From CALNBC01 sp050945915 (GTDB lineage: Bacteria; Bacillota; Clostridia; Christensenellales; CALWSW01): DNA of 13,169 bases. Shown here in pieces: positions 8,301-13,169 of this stretch (positions are counted from its first letter, which is position 1; every line of letters begins with the position of its first letter). The stretch is from the NCBI GenBank assembly GCA_050945915.1, contig JBMNTV010000056.1, forward strand, positions 1-13,169, given 5' to 3'. The position numbers were made by a program, and so were the translations under genes. Below the pieces are notes generated by a model that was not told the DNA's origin, did no database searches, and saw only the letters and a program-made list of their open reading frames with translations.

Positions 8301-8539
8301 AGGAGCCGGGGAGCCTGTCCGCCGAACAGCTGATCGAGGAGGGCAGGGCGGTGCTGGTGGTCAACACCCCCACCCACGGGAGAGAGCGCAGGCGCTTCGG
8401 ATTCCGGTTGCGCCGCCTGGCGACGGAACGCAGCATCCCCTGTCTGACCAGCGCAGATACGGTCAAAGCTCTGGTGCAGGCGCTGAAATCGAGAAAGAGT
8501 ATGATCGAGCCTGAACTGATCGCCTTACAGGATGTCTGA
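5339..8539 (+). CDS. carB: Carbamoyl-phosphate synthase large subunit
   Basis: CarB makes carbamoyl phosphate from bicarbonate, ammonia and two ATP. The protein is full length (1066 residues). The first half has VIGSGPIVIGQAAEFDYAG at about 12-30, an ATP-grasp glycine loop (GGTGGGM) near 176 and EVNPRLSRSSALASKAT from 298. The second half repeats the plan with GSGPIRIGQGVEFDY near 562, GGQGM near 716 and EVNPRSSRTVPFISK from 834. From about 940 an MGS-like allosteric domain follows. Its NTPTHGRERRRFGFRLRR stretch resembles the pyrimidine-specific Bacillus PyrAB (UMP and PRPP sensing) more than the Escherichia coli enzyme, from memory. GAGGTG (5329-5334) precedes the ATG. The small subunit carA, which normally precedes carB and supplies ammonia from glutamine, is absent from this operon. 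Confidence 0.97.
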   Translation: MPKKPTIKKTMVIGSGPIVIGQAAEFDYAGTQACRALREEGVEIVLVNSNPATIMTDPAMADRVYIEPMDAATVKRIIEKERPDSLLPTLGGQTGLNLAMELHESGYLKKMGVELIGTSASAIFKAEDREAFRDTMQKIGEPVVDNIIVHTVEEAVGFANRIGYPVIVRPAYTLGGTGGGMAKDEEELREVCQGGLKSSRVHQCLIERSIAGWKEIEFEVIRDSADNALSICNMENIDPVGIHTGDSIVVAPCKSLTNAQLSMLRNSAIKIIRELGIEGSCNVQFALKPDSMEYYLIEVNPRLSRSSALASKATSYPIARVATKIALGYRLDEILLGRNKAHALFEPVVDYTVLKMPRWPFDKFTAADKQIGTKMKATGEVMAIGETFEAAFLKALRSLELNAYSLRSPRLMALSDEEVAKMLRYQGDERIFFVFESIRRSVPLTEIYEATKIDWWFLERMKGMCEMEAAIEQAGANGLTKELLLQAKIRGVSDVAIAMLTGITAEEVRKRRKSLGVIPNFKVVDTCPHAPGGLGDYLYSVYGQEGERVKRRGETAVVLGSGPIRIGQGVEFDYCCVHCAWALKKQGFHTIMINNNPETVSTDYDTADTLYFEPLTPEEVCNILEREQPAGVVVQFGGQTAIKLAKPVVDTGFQLFGTALSDIDAAEDRERFDALLEQVGLKRPKGYTVFTKEEALKVAEELGYPVLVRPSYVLGGQGMTLAYNEQGVAEFMDIIGREKQEHPVLIDKYLRGKEVEVDAVADGYDLLIPGIMEHVERAGIHSGDSISVYPAKDISGKAKSKLIEATKKLADALRVKGLVNIQYILHNEDVYVIEVNPRSSRTVPFISKVTGIPLPEVATRAMLGERIAGMGFGAGLAPDAHCTAVKVPVFSLDKLPEVEITLGPEMKSTGEVLGLGRSLPEALYKGLCAAGLTLPDSGAVIFSVADNDKNEMVDLAIDLSVLGYDIYATTGTANVLNQSFVGASVVTKEPGSLSAEQLIEEGRAVLVVNTPTHGRERRRFGFRLRRLATERSIPCLTSADTVKALVQALKSRKSMIEPELIALQDV
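8529..8532 (+). promoter_or_regulatory. Ribosome binding site deciding the pyrK start
   Basis: AGGA lies eight bases before the ATG at 8541 and sits inside the end of carB. The alternative ATG at 8532 overlaps carB by eight bases and has no purine-rich site before it, so 8541 is preferred. Confidence 0.6.
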
Positions 8540-8540
8540 T

Positions 8541-9305
8541 ATGAAAGAAAGAACCTTTGTCATCATCGAAAACACACCCATCGCGAAGGACACCTTCCGC
8601 ATGGACCTCGCCTGTCTGGATCCCGCCTTCTTCAAAGAGGTTCAGCCTGGCCAGTTTCTGCACATCCGGGTTCCCAACGCCGCTTTGAGCCTGCGTCGGC
8701 CCATCAGCGTGTGCGACATTTGCGATGGCTCGCTGAAAATCGCCTATGTTGTGAAAGGCGAAGGGACCAAATCCCTTGCCAAAGCCAAACCGGGGACTGA
8801 GCTCGTTGCCACCGGGCCCATCGGCAGGGGATTCCCCATCGAAGGGGTAAAAAAAACCAGGCTGTTGGGCGGCGGAATCGGCGTCGCGCCGCTTTTGTTC
8901 CTGGCGCGCTGCTTGCGTCAATCCGGGGCGCAGGTGGATGCCTTCCTCGGTTTCCGCAGCGCGGAATACGCCATTCTTGCCGAGGGTTTTTCGACTCTAG
9001 GGTGCGAAGTCAGGCTCTTTTCGGACGACGGAACCATCGGCCGGAAAGGATTCGCTGTGGACGGGTTGATCGCCCAGGGGGAGGATTCCCCAGTGTTTGC
9101 CTGCGGGCCAAAGCCGATGTTTCAGGCGCTGCAACGCGCGCTCCCGCCAAGCACCCCCGCCTTTGTATCCCTTGAGGAGCGCATGGGCTGCGGGGTGGGG
9201 GCGTGCCTGGGCTGCGCCGTGGGCATCCGGGTCGAAAACGGCATTGTGAACCGCCGCGTCTGCGTGGACGGGCCGGTATTCCCCCTTTCGGAGGTGGTAC
9301 TATGA
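8541..9305 (+). CDS. pyrK: Dihydroorotate dehydrogenase B electron-transfer subunit
   Basis: PyrK carries FAD and a 2Fe-2S cluster and passes electrons from PyrD to NAD+. Taken from 8541 it has 254 residues, normal for the family. RRPISVCD at 52-59 is the FAD-binding motif, GGGIGVAP at 110-117 and the CGP at 188-190 belong to the ferredoxin-reductase-like nucleotide domain, and the C-terminal cysteines Cys217, Cys222, Cys225 and Cys241 (MGCGVGACLGC, then RRVCVDGP) are the cluster ligands. The start is one base after the carB stop. The gene ends in an ATGA overlap with pyrD, as suits two subunits of one complex. An alternative start at 8532 would add three residues. Confidence 0.96.
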   Translation: MKERTFVIIENTPIAKDTFRMDLACLDPAFFKEVQPGQFLHIRVPNAALSLRRPISVCDICDGSLKIAYVVKGEGTKSLAKAKPGTELVATGPIGRGFPIEGVKKTRLLGGGIGVAPLLFLARCLRQSGAQVDAFLGFRSAEYAILAEGFSTLGCEVRLFSDDGTIGRKGFAVDGLIAQGEDSPVFACGPKPMFQALQRALPPSTPAFVSLEERMGCGVGACLGCAVGIRVENGIVNRRVCVDGPVFPLSEVVL

Positions 9306-10213
9306 GCGTGGATCTATCCGTCAGCATTTGCGGCGTCAACTTCAAGAATCCGGTGATCGCCGCCTCCGGCACCTTTGGCTTCGGCTTTGAATATGGCGCG
9401 TTCTTCGATGTTTCCCTGCTCGGGGGCATCTCCTCAAAGGGGCTGACGCCCCAGCGCAGAGAAGGGAATCCCTCTCCCAGGATCGCTGAAGCCCCGGCGG
9501 GGATGCTGAACGCCGTCGGGCTTCAGAACCCGGGGATCGACGATTTCGTCAAAAACATCCTGCCGGAAATGAAAAAGCTCGGCACCGTCATCATCGCCAA
9601 CGTCGCCGGCTCCTCGGTGGAGGATTACGCCCTGATGACAGAAAAGCTGCAGGATACGGCGGTGGACATGGTGGAGCTGAACATCTCCTGCCCGAACGTC
9701 AAAGAAGGGGGCGTGGCTTTTGGCGTCGACCCCAGGATGGTGGAACAAGTAACCAAAGTCGCCAAGAAACACTGCGCCCAGCCGCTGATCGTCAAACTGA
9801 CGCCGAATGTATCCTCCATACCGGACAATGCCCGGGCAGCGGAAGCAGGGGGGGCGGACGCGATTTCCCTCATCAACACGCTGACGGGAATGGCCATCGA
9901 CCCCGTGGCGCGAAGGAGGATCATCGCGAACAAAACCGGCGGTCTCTCCGGTCCCGCGATCAAGCCCGTTGCCCTGCGCATGGTTTACGAAGCGTCCAAA
10001 GCCGTGGGGCTGCCCATCATCGGCATGGGCGGGATCATGACCGGCAGGGATGTGGCGGAGTTCATGCTCGCCGGGGCGAGCGCGGTGATGGTGGGCAGCG
10101 CGACGGTGTTTGATCCCCTGGCGCTGCCGCGGATCATCGACGAGCTGCGGGATTTTTGCGAACAAAACCAGATAGCCGCCGTTCGGGAACTGACGGGCGC
10201 ACTGGTGGACTGA
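9302..10213 (+). CDS. pyrD: Dihydroorotate dehydrogenase, type 1B catalytic subunit
   Basis: PyrD oxidises dihydroorotate to orotate using FMN. The 303 residues fit cytosolic class 1B. SSKGLTP gives Lys46, NAVGLQNPG is at 70-78, ELNISCPNVKEGG gives the catalytic base Cys130 (a cysteine, as in class 1, not the serine of membrane class 2), and VKLTPN and GGLSGPAIKP are substrate and FMN loops. The ATG at 9302 overlaps the pyrK stop by four bases and follows GGAGGTGG (9290-9297). A longer in-frame start at 9203 would lie inside pyrK and is rejected. Together with PyrK it should form the NAD+-dependent heterotetramer. Confidence 0.97.
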   Translation: MSVDLSVSICGVNFKNPVIAASGTFGFGFEYGAFFDVSLLGGISSKGLTPQRREGNPSPRIAEAPAGMLNAVGLQNPGIDDFVKNILPEMKKLGTVIIANVAGSSVEDYALMTEKLQDTAVDMVELNISCPNVKEGGVAFGVDPRMVEQVTKVAKKHCAQPLIVKLTPNVSSIPDNARAAEAGGADAISLINTLTGMAIDPVARRRIIANKTGGLSGPAIKPVALRMVYEASKAVGLPIIGMGGIMTGRDVAEFMLAGASAVMVGSATVFDPLALPRIIDELRDFCEQNQIAAVRELTGALVD

Positions 10214-10225
10214 AAGGAGTAATCA

Positions 10226-10801
10226 ATGACAAGGGAAGAAATCATTGCGATTTTCAAGGAAACCGGCGTGATGCTGGAGGGGCATTTTCAGCTGACGAGC
10301 GGCAGGCACAGCGACCATTACATGCAGTGTGCCCAGCTGTTCCAGTATCCCAACTATGCCAAACTGCTTTGCCGCGAACTGGCGGACGCCTTTCTTGGCC
10401 AGGACATCGACCTTGTGGCAGGGCCCGCGGTGGGCGGGATCATCATCGCGTATCAGACGGCGGAATGCCTGGGCGTACGGAATATCTTTGCCGAGCGTCA
10501 GGACGGAAAAATGACCTTCCGGCGCGGGTTTGGAATCAAACCCGGAGAAAACGTCCTGGTCTGCGAAGACGTGGTCACCACCGGCGGCAGCGTGCGGGAA
10601 GTCATTGAACTGATCCGCGAATCCGGCGGAAATGTGGTGGGCGTCGGCTCAATTGTGGACAGAAGCAATGGCAAAGTGGATTTCGGCGTGCCGTTCCAAG
10701 CCGTGCTTTCGATGGAAGTGGTGAGCTGGGAAGAAGAGGACTGCCCGCTGTGCAAGGCGGGATCCGTCGCAGTAAAACCCGGAAGCAGGCTGCTCAAATA
10801 A
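10226..10801 (+). CDS. pyrE: Orotate phosphoribosyltransferase
   Basis: PyrE transfers phosphoribose from PRPP to orotate, giving OMP. The 191-residue length fits the short subfamily common in Clostridia and thermophiles. QLTSGRHSDHY is at 22-32, AERQDGKMTFRRGF at 89-102 includes the catalytic-loop region, and VLVCEDVVTTGGS at 110-122 is the PRPP motif. A Cys pair (CPLC, Cys173 and Cys176) near the C-terminus recurs in this subfamily, from memory. AAAGGAG (10213-10219) precedes the ATG and overlaps the pyrD stop. It is the last gene of the operon, 12 bases before a terminator hairpin. Confidence 0.96.
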   Translation: MTREEIIAIFKETGVMLEGHFQLTSGRHSDHYMQCAQLFQYPNYAKLLCRELADAFLGQDIDLVAGPAVGGIIIAYQTAECLGVRNIFAERQDGKMTFRRGFGIKPGENVLVCEDVVTTGGSVREVIELIRESGGNVVGVGSIVDRSNGKVDFGVPFQAVLSMEVVSWEEEDCPLCKAGSVAVKPGSRLLK

Positions 10802-10813
10802 GCAGGATCACAA

Positions 10814-10850
10814 AACTCCCCCGCAAACCGGGGGAGTTCTGCTTCCTTCT
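10814..10850 (+). terminator. pyr operon terminator
   Basis: A perfect 10-bp stem, AACTCCCCCG (10814-10823) with CGGGGGAGTT (10829-10838), has the loop CAAAC and starts 12 bases after the pyrE stop. The following tract is pyrimidine-rich (TTCTGCTTCCTTCT) rather than a clean T-run, so termination may be incomplete. Confidence 0.8.
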
Positions 10851-11050
10851 AATCATCCGGTCAGAAAGGGGAATGGAGCGTTTCGGCATCTTGGCAAGGC
10901 CTGTTACCCCAACAGCCATTTCATTGCATGACCGTGGCGATTGCGCCTTGAAAAGGCGAATCCATGGATAGGACCGATGGGAACGACGCAATCGCATCAT
11001 ATGAATATGCCCTTATTTATGATTTTCCTGAATCCGGCAGCAAAGGCAGC
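10851..11050. other. Geneless intergenic stretch with nested inverted repeats
   Basis: No credible coding region is seen. Pairing segments include GGTCA (10859-10863) with TGACC (10929-10933), AATGG (10872-10876) with CCATT (10916-10920), CTGTT (10901-10905) with AACAG (10911-10915), and a perfect 9-bp GCGATTGCG (10937-10945) with CGCAATCGC (10987-10995). The last pair encloses CCTT/AAGG (10946-10949, 10953-10956) and CCATGG/CC-G-ATGG (10962-10967, 10974-10980). This could be a structured RNA, but no clear promoter is visible on either strand. Confidence 0.35.
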
Positions 11051-11053
11051 AAA
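11036..11053. repeat. 9-bp tandem direct repeat GGCAGCAAA
   Basis: Two perfect adjacent copies of GGCAGCAAA lie at 11036-11044 and 11045-11053. They abut and overlap by one base the minus-strand terminator. No function is known; it may be a small slippage duplication. Confidence 0.7.
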
Positions 11054-11075
11054 AAGGCGCGGCAAGCGCGCCTTT
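11051..11075 (-). terminator. Terminator of the FMN reductase gene
   Basis: On the minus strand, AAAGGCGCG (11075-11067) pairs with CGCGCCTTT (11061-11053) around the loop CTTGC. The RNA continues into T residues (11055-11051). It lies about 40 bases past the stop of the minus-strand flavoprotein gene. On the plus strand no T-run follows, so it is mainly one-directional. Confidence 0.88.
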
Positions 11076-11116
11076 GGACGGTCGTTATTTCATTGGAAGC
11101 CCATCGGGGTGGAGGA

Positions 11117-11674
11117 TCACTTGTTCTGCAGAAAGTTCAGGAACGCGTTGACCTGCTCCTCCAGGAAGGGCGCGCTCACGGTCAGGCTGAGGAGGCCGCC
11201 CTCGTTCAGCTGCTTCTTGCCATAAGGAATGGTCAGCCTGGGGGCGTTCATCACCTTCATGTTCAAATAGCTGATCAGGGTCACCAAATGGTCCTGGGCG
11301 ATTGCGGTGCCGCTCATGCCGATGCTGATTCCGCTCACGGCGGCGGGCTTTCCGGCGAGAATCGGGGGTTCGTCGTCCCCCGTGGGGCGGGAGAGCCAAT
11401 CGATCAGGTTCTTAAGAGCTGCGGGGAAGTAATGGTTGTGTTCCGGGGTAAAGAACCAGACGCCGTCCGCCGCCTTGACGGCTTCGCGCACGCGTTTGAC
11501 GGGTTCCGGCGTGGGAAACTCGATGTCCTCATTCATAAAGGGGACGTCGGAATACTCAAGCAGCTCAAAATCGGCCCGATTGCCGATCAGATTCTTTGCC
11601 GCCATTGCCAACTGGCGGTTGTAGGACCACTTCTTCAGGGAGCCGACGATTGCGACGATTTTGGGTTTACTCAT
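11117..11674 (-). CDS. NAD(P)H-dependent FMN reductase family flavoprotein
   Basis: This 185-residue protein belongs to the flavodoxin-like FMN_red group, which reduces FMN, quinones, azo dyes or chromate with NAD(P)H. It opens with VAIVGSLKKWSYNRQLA (7-23), the FMN phosphate loop (GSL-x3-S-x-N). TPEHNHYFPAALKNLIDW (76-93) followed by LSRP is the second family signature, close to the usual PEYN..P..LKN.IDW.SRP. A glycine-rich stretch near 115-123 (GISIGMSG) is the third flavin-contact region. The ATG at 11674 is preferred over an in-frame TTG nine bases upstream; neither has a strong Shine-Dalgarno site. It is a single-gene unit, convergent with the pyr operon, so no pathway link is implied. 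The in vivo substrate cannot be told from sequence. Confidence 0.9.
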   Translation of the reverse strand: MSKPKIVAIVGSLKKWSYNRQLAMAAKNLIGNRADFELLEYSDVPFMNEDIEFPTPEPVKRVREAVKAADGVWFFTPEHNHYFPAALKNLIDWLSRPTGDDEPPILAGKPAAVSGISIGMSGTAIAQDHLVTLISYLNMKVMNAPRLTIPYGKKQLNEGGLLSLTVSAPFLEEQVNAFLNFLQNK

Positions 11675-11695
11675 TCGTATCAACTCAATTCTTTC

Positions 11696-11706
11696 ATTAT
11701 ATTATA
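11696..11706 (-). promoter_or_regulatory. Candidate -10 element(s) for the FMN reductase gene
   Basis: Read on the minus strand, two overlapping perfect TATAAT hexamers occur at 11706-11701 and 11701-11696. They lie 22-32 bases before the ATG. The -35 region is poor (TCCTTT at about 16 bases). The short distance to the ATG would give a very short leader, consistent with the weak ribosome site. Confidence 0.45.
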
Positions 11707-11989
11707 CAGCTTTCGCAGTATTAAAGGAGTTTGCGCTTTGCGCTGCATTCTGGTGTTCAGGTTCAAGCCAGCAAATAATCCCAGCTTTGTGTTTAGTATA
11801 GCAAAATCCCAAGAAAAAATCCATCAAAAATCATGCGCATAATGCTGAAAAGTTTGCGAAATGTAATACAAAGTAAGAATACTGTTGAATCGTGATGAAA
11901 GATAGATTCCTTTGCATCGCACAAAGAAGGAAAGCTGAAAAACCCGGGAAAGCACATGCAAGTGATGAATGTGCAAAACAAGCAAATAA
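11707..11989. other. AT-rich geneless region between the FMN reductase gene and the tRNA operon
   Basis: No supported gene is seen. It holds a dyad GCGC-TTT-GCGC within the tandem TTTGCGC (11730-11743), just upstream of the FMN reductase -10. A minus-strand extended -10, TGCTATACT (11803-11795), could be a second, more distal promoter. A weak inverted repeat GCACAT (11952-11957) with ATGTGC (11969-11974) lies downstream of the tRNA terminator. The base composition is clearly more AT-rich than the pyr operon. Confidence 0.5.
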
Positions 11990-12018
11990 AAACAAGCCGA
12001 CGCAAGGTCGGCTTGTTT
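11983..12018 (-). terminator. tRNA operon terminator
   Basis: On the minus strand a perfect 12-bp stem, AAACAAGCCGAC (12018-12007) with GTCGGCTTGTTT (12001-11990), has the loop CTTGC and is followed by TTTATTTG. It begins about 30 bases after the CCA end of tRNA-Gly, the last gene of the cluster. Confidence 0.92.
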
Positions 12019-12049
12019 GTCCCGTTGGCCTGTCCGGGTATGATTCATT

Positions 12050-12123
<74 letters not shown>

Positions 12124-12152
12124 AAGGTTACCCCGAAAGGGGGAAAGCAGAT

Positions 12153-12237
12153 TGGTGCGGACGAAGAGATTTGAACTCTTACGCTGTTAAGCACCGGAAC
12201 CTAAATCCGGCGCGTCTGCCAATTCCGCCACGCCCGC
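12153..12237 (-). tRNA. tRNA-Leu (UAG)
   Basis: The gene is 85 nt including an encoded CCA. The acceptor stem is GCGGGCG with CGTCCGC (one G-U). The anticodon stem CCGGA/TCCGG surrounds loop TTTAGGT, giving UAG. The long variable arm (TGC-TTAACA-GCG) marks a class II tRNA, as expected for leucine. Confidence 0.96.
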
Positions 12238-12287
12238 ACGATCATGTTGCAAGAGGGTCATGGCCGGCGCGGCGACCGGGGAAAGGC

Positions 12288-12363
12288 TGGTGACTCATCG
12301 GAGGCTCGAACTCCGGACCCCTTGATTAAAAGTCAAGTGCTCTACCAACTGAGCTAATGAGTC
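12288..12363 (-). tRNA. tRNA-Lys (UUU)
   Basis: The gene is 76 nt including an encoded CCA. The acceptor stem is GACTCAT with ATGAGTC. The anticodon stem CTTGA/TCAAG surrounds loop CTTTTAA, giving UUU. The T arm is CGGAG-TTCGAGC-CTCCG. Only seven bases separate it from the upstream tRNA-Gln. Confidence 0.97.
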
Positions 12364-12370
12364 ATAAGGA

Positions 12371-12445
12371 TGGCTGGGGTGGCAGGATTCGGACCTGCGA
12401 ATGCGGGAGTCAAAGCCCCGTGCCTTACCGCTTGGCTACACCCCA
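12371..12445 (-). tRNA. tRNA-Gln (UUG), T loop with C55
   Basis: The gene is 75 nt including an encoded CCA. The acceptor stem TGGGGTG/CACCCCA has the U1-A72 pair typical of bacterial tRNA-Gln. The anticodon loop CTTTGAC carries UUG. The T arm is GCAGG-TCCGAAT-CCTGC: the base at position 55 is C, where nearly all elongator tRNAs have U (modified to pseudouridine). The rest of the fold is normal. Confidence 0.94.
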
Positions 12446-12513
12446 CCGTATTGCGCACTACGAAGAGCTACCGCCACACCTATTACAAACGAAACACTCC
12501 TGACGGCCAACGA

Positions 12514-12534
12514 GCGGGGGAACTCCAGTCCCGC
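12514..12534 (-). other. GC-rich hairpin in the tRNA-Gln/tRNA-His spacer
   Basis: The 113-base spacer between tRNA-His and tRNA-Gln is by far the longest in the cluster. On the minus strand it contains GCGGG (12534-12530) pairing with CCCGC (12518-12514) with further internal pairs. No T-run follows, so it is not a terminator. It may aid processing or be the remnant of a lost tRNA. Confidence 0.35.
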
Positions 12535-12558
12535 AAAGGCAGGATTGCGTTTTTAAAA

Positions 12559-12635
<77 letters not shown>

Positions 12636-12656
12636 CATACATGATGCAAAAAAATG

Positions 12657-12733
12657 TGGCGCGCCTGCAGGGATTCGAACCCGGGACCTACGGCTTAGAA
12701 GGCCGTTGCTCTATCCTGCTGAGCTACAGGCGC
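12657..12733 (-). tRNA. tRNA-Arg (UCU)
   Basis: This is the first tRNA of the cluster, 77 nt including an encoded CCA. The acceptor stem is GCGCCTG with CAGGCGC. The anticodon stem ACGGC/GCCGT surrounds loop CTTCTAA, giving UCU. The T stem CCGGG/CCCTG has one C-U mismatch (positions 50 and 64); the T loop TTCGAAT is normal. Confidence 0.95.
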
Positions 12734-12766
12734 TCGTCCGTCGCTCACCACTGCCAACGCCTAAAA

Positions 12767-12795
12767 AGTATAGCACCGAAATGTGGCTGTGTCAA
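12767..12795 (-). promoter_or_regulatory. tRNA operon promoter (sigma-A type)
   Basis: On the minus strand a perfect -35 TTGACA (12795-12790) is followed by exactly 17 bases and a -10 TATACT (12772-12767), one base off consensus. Transcription should start near 12760 in a GC-rich segment, about 27 bases before tRNA-Arg. This is the strongest promoter in the window, as expected for stable RNA genes. Confidence 0.92.
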
Positions 12796-12824
12796 CAGGG
12801 AGAGACCATCAAATCAACACAAAT

Positions 12825-13169
12825 TTATTTGTAAACAAATTCGATCTTCGGGATGACCATACCGCCCTTTATGTCCAGCAGGGCAAACGTGGGGGCGTAG
12901 TTTCCTCGCGGATAGGCGACCGAACCGGGGTTGAGCAGGATCAATCCGCCAATATTGTCCAATAGTGGCCGGTGGGTGTGCCCGAAAAGAGCGATGGCCG
13001 CGTCCTTCTCCCTTGCCCTGTAATACAGCCGATTCAGGGAAAAAGAGACGCCGAACTTGTGGCCGTGGGTGCAGTAAATCTGAACGCCGCCAAGGGACAG
13101 GGTGGCTTCGTCCGGCGCGTCGGAGCCGAAATCGTTGTTTCCTCGGACGGCGCAGGTGGGGATACCCGC
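12825..13169 (-). CDS. YfcE-type metallophosphoesterase, C-terminal part (5' end outside the window)
   Basis: The last 114 residues of the protein are visible; the start lies beyond base 13169. The calcineurin-like metal motifs appear in order: RGNND (residues 9-13 of the visible part, the GN(N/C)D motif), CTHGHKFGV (GHxH-like, 33-41), and GHTHRP (63-68), then LNPGSVAYPRG (79-89), typical of the small YfcE/MJ0936 phosphodiesterases. The first motif (DxH) lies outside the window. Family members hydrolyse phosphodiesters with Mn2+ or similar metals; the natural substrate is usually unknown. The stop (TAA, 12827-12825) is 29 bases before the tRNA promoter, with no terminator between, so readthrough into the tRNA genes is possible. 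Confidence 0.93.
   Translation of the reverse strand, partial: AGIPTCAVRGNNDFGSDAPDEATLSLGGVQIYCTHGHKFGVSFSLNRLYYRAREKDAAIALFGHTHRPLLDNIGGLILLNPGSVAYPRGNYAPTFALLDIKGGMVIPKIEFVYK

Noticed and set aside
9203..9301. N-terminal extension of pyrD to an upstream start
   Set aside because: It would overlap the pyrK cluster-binding region by about 100 bases. The ATG at 9302 has a strong ribosome site and gives the normal PyrD length.
10964..11842. A 292-codon open frame on the plus strand
   Set aside because: It runs through the FMN reductase terminator, the whole antisense of that gene and its promoter. It has no ribosome site and no recognisable domain.
11793..12005. A 70-residue hydrophobic open frame on the minus strand
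   Set aside because: It would begin inside the tRNA operon terminator without a ribosome site. Its Phe/Cys/Leu-rich content reflects AT-rich non-coding DNA.
12827..12840. Palindrome ATTTGT-AA-ACAAAT at the end of the phosphodiesterase gene as a terminator
   Set aside because: The stem is short, AT-only apart from two G-C pairs, overlaps the stop codon and has no T-run after it on the minus strand.

Overview
The window looks like chromosomal DNA from a GC-rich member of Bacillota, most likely class Clostridia. The pointers are a PyrR-controlled pyr operon, a type B dihydroorotate dehydrogenase (PyrD plus PyrK), a type 2 PyrF, an LCP cell-wall protein, strong Shine-Dalgarno sites with ATGA overlaps, and tRNA genes with encoded CCA ends. 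Genus cannot be fixed from this sequence alone.

Layout. Bases 1-1395 (+) hold an LCP (LytR-CpsA-Psr) protein whose start lies before the window and whose tail is an acidic, proline-rich repeat. Bases 1458-1618 hold a promoter and a PyrR-type transcription attenuator: binding hairpin, antiterminator and intrinsic terminator. Bases 1645-10801 (+) are one tightly packed operon, pyrR-pyrB-pyrC-pyrF-carB-pyrK-pyrD-pyrE, closed by a hairpin at 10814-10838. Bases 10851-11050 have no gene but contain several nested inverted repeats. Bases 11117-11674 (-) encode a small NAD(P)H-dependent FMN reductase-family flavoprotein with its own terminator. Bases 11707-11989 are AT-rich and geneless. Bases 12050-12733 (-) are a six-gene tRNA operon, transcribed Arg-His-Gln-Lys-Leu-Gly, with a near-consensus promoter upstream and a strong terminator downstream. 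Bases 12825-13169 (-) are the C-terminal part of a YfcE-like metallophosphoesterase that runs off the window.

How the genes work together. The operon covers de novo UMP synthesis: CarB (carbamoyl phosphate), PyrB (carbamoyl aspartate), PyrC (dihydroorotate), PyrD with PyrK (orotate, electrons to NAD+), PyrE (OMP) and PyrF (UMP). PyrR, encoded first, should sense UMP and bind the leader hairpin so that transcription stops before pyrR when pyrimidines are plentiful. The glutaminase subunit CarA is missing: only 22 bases separate pyrF from carB. A carA elsewhere in the genome, or ammonia as nitrogen source, would be needed. The pyrimidine permease (pyrP) and the regulatory subunit pyrI are also absent here.

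I did not find an exotic system such as a CRISPR array, phage, mobile element or defence island. The most interesting points are the isolated carB, the complete and readable PyrR attenuator, the possible structured element after pyrE, and two irregular tRNA T arms.
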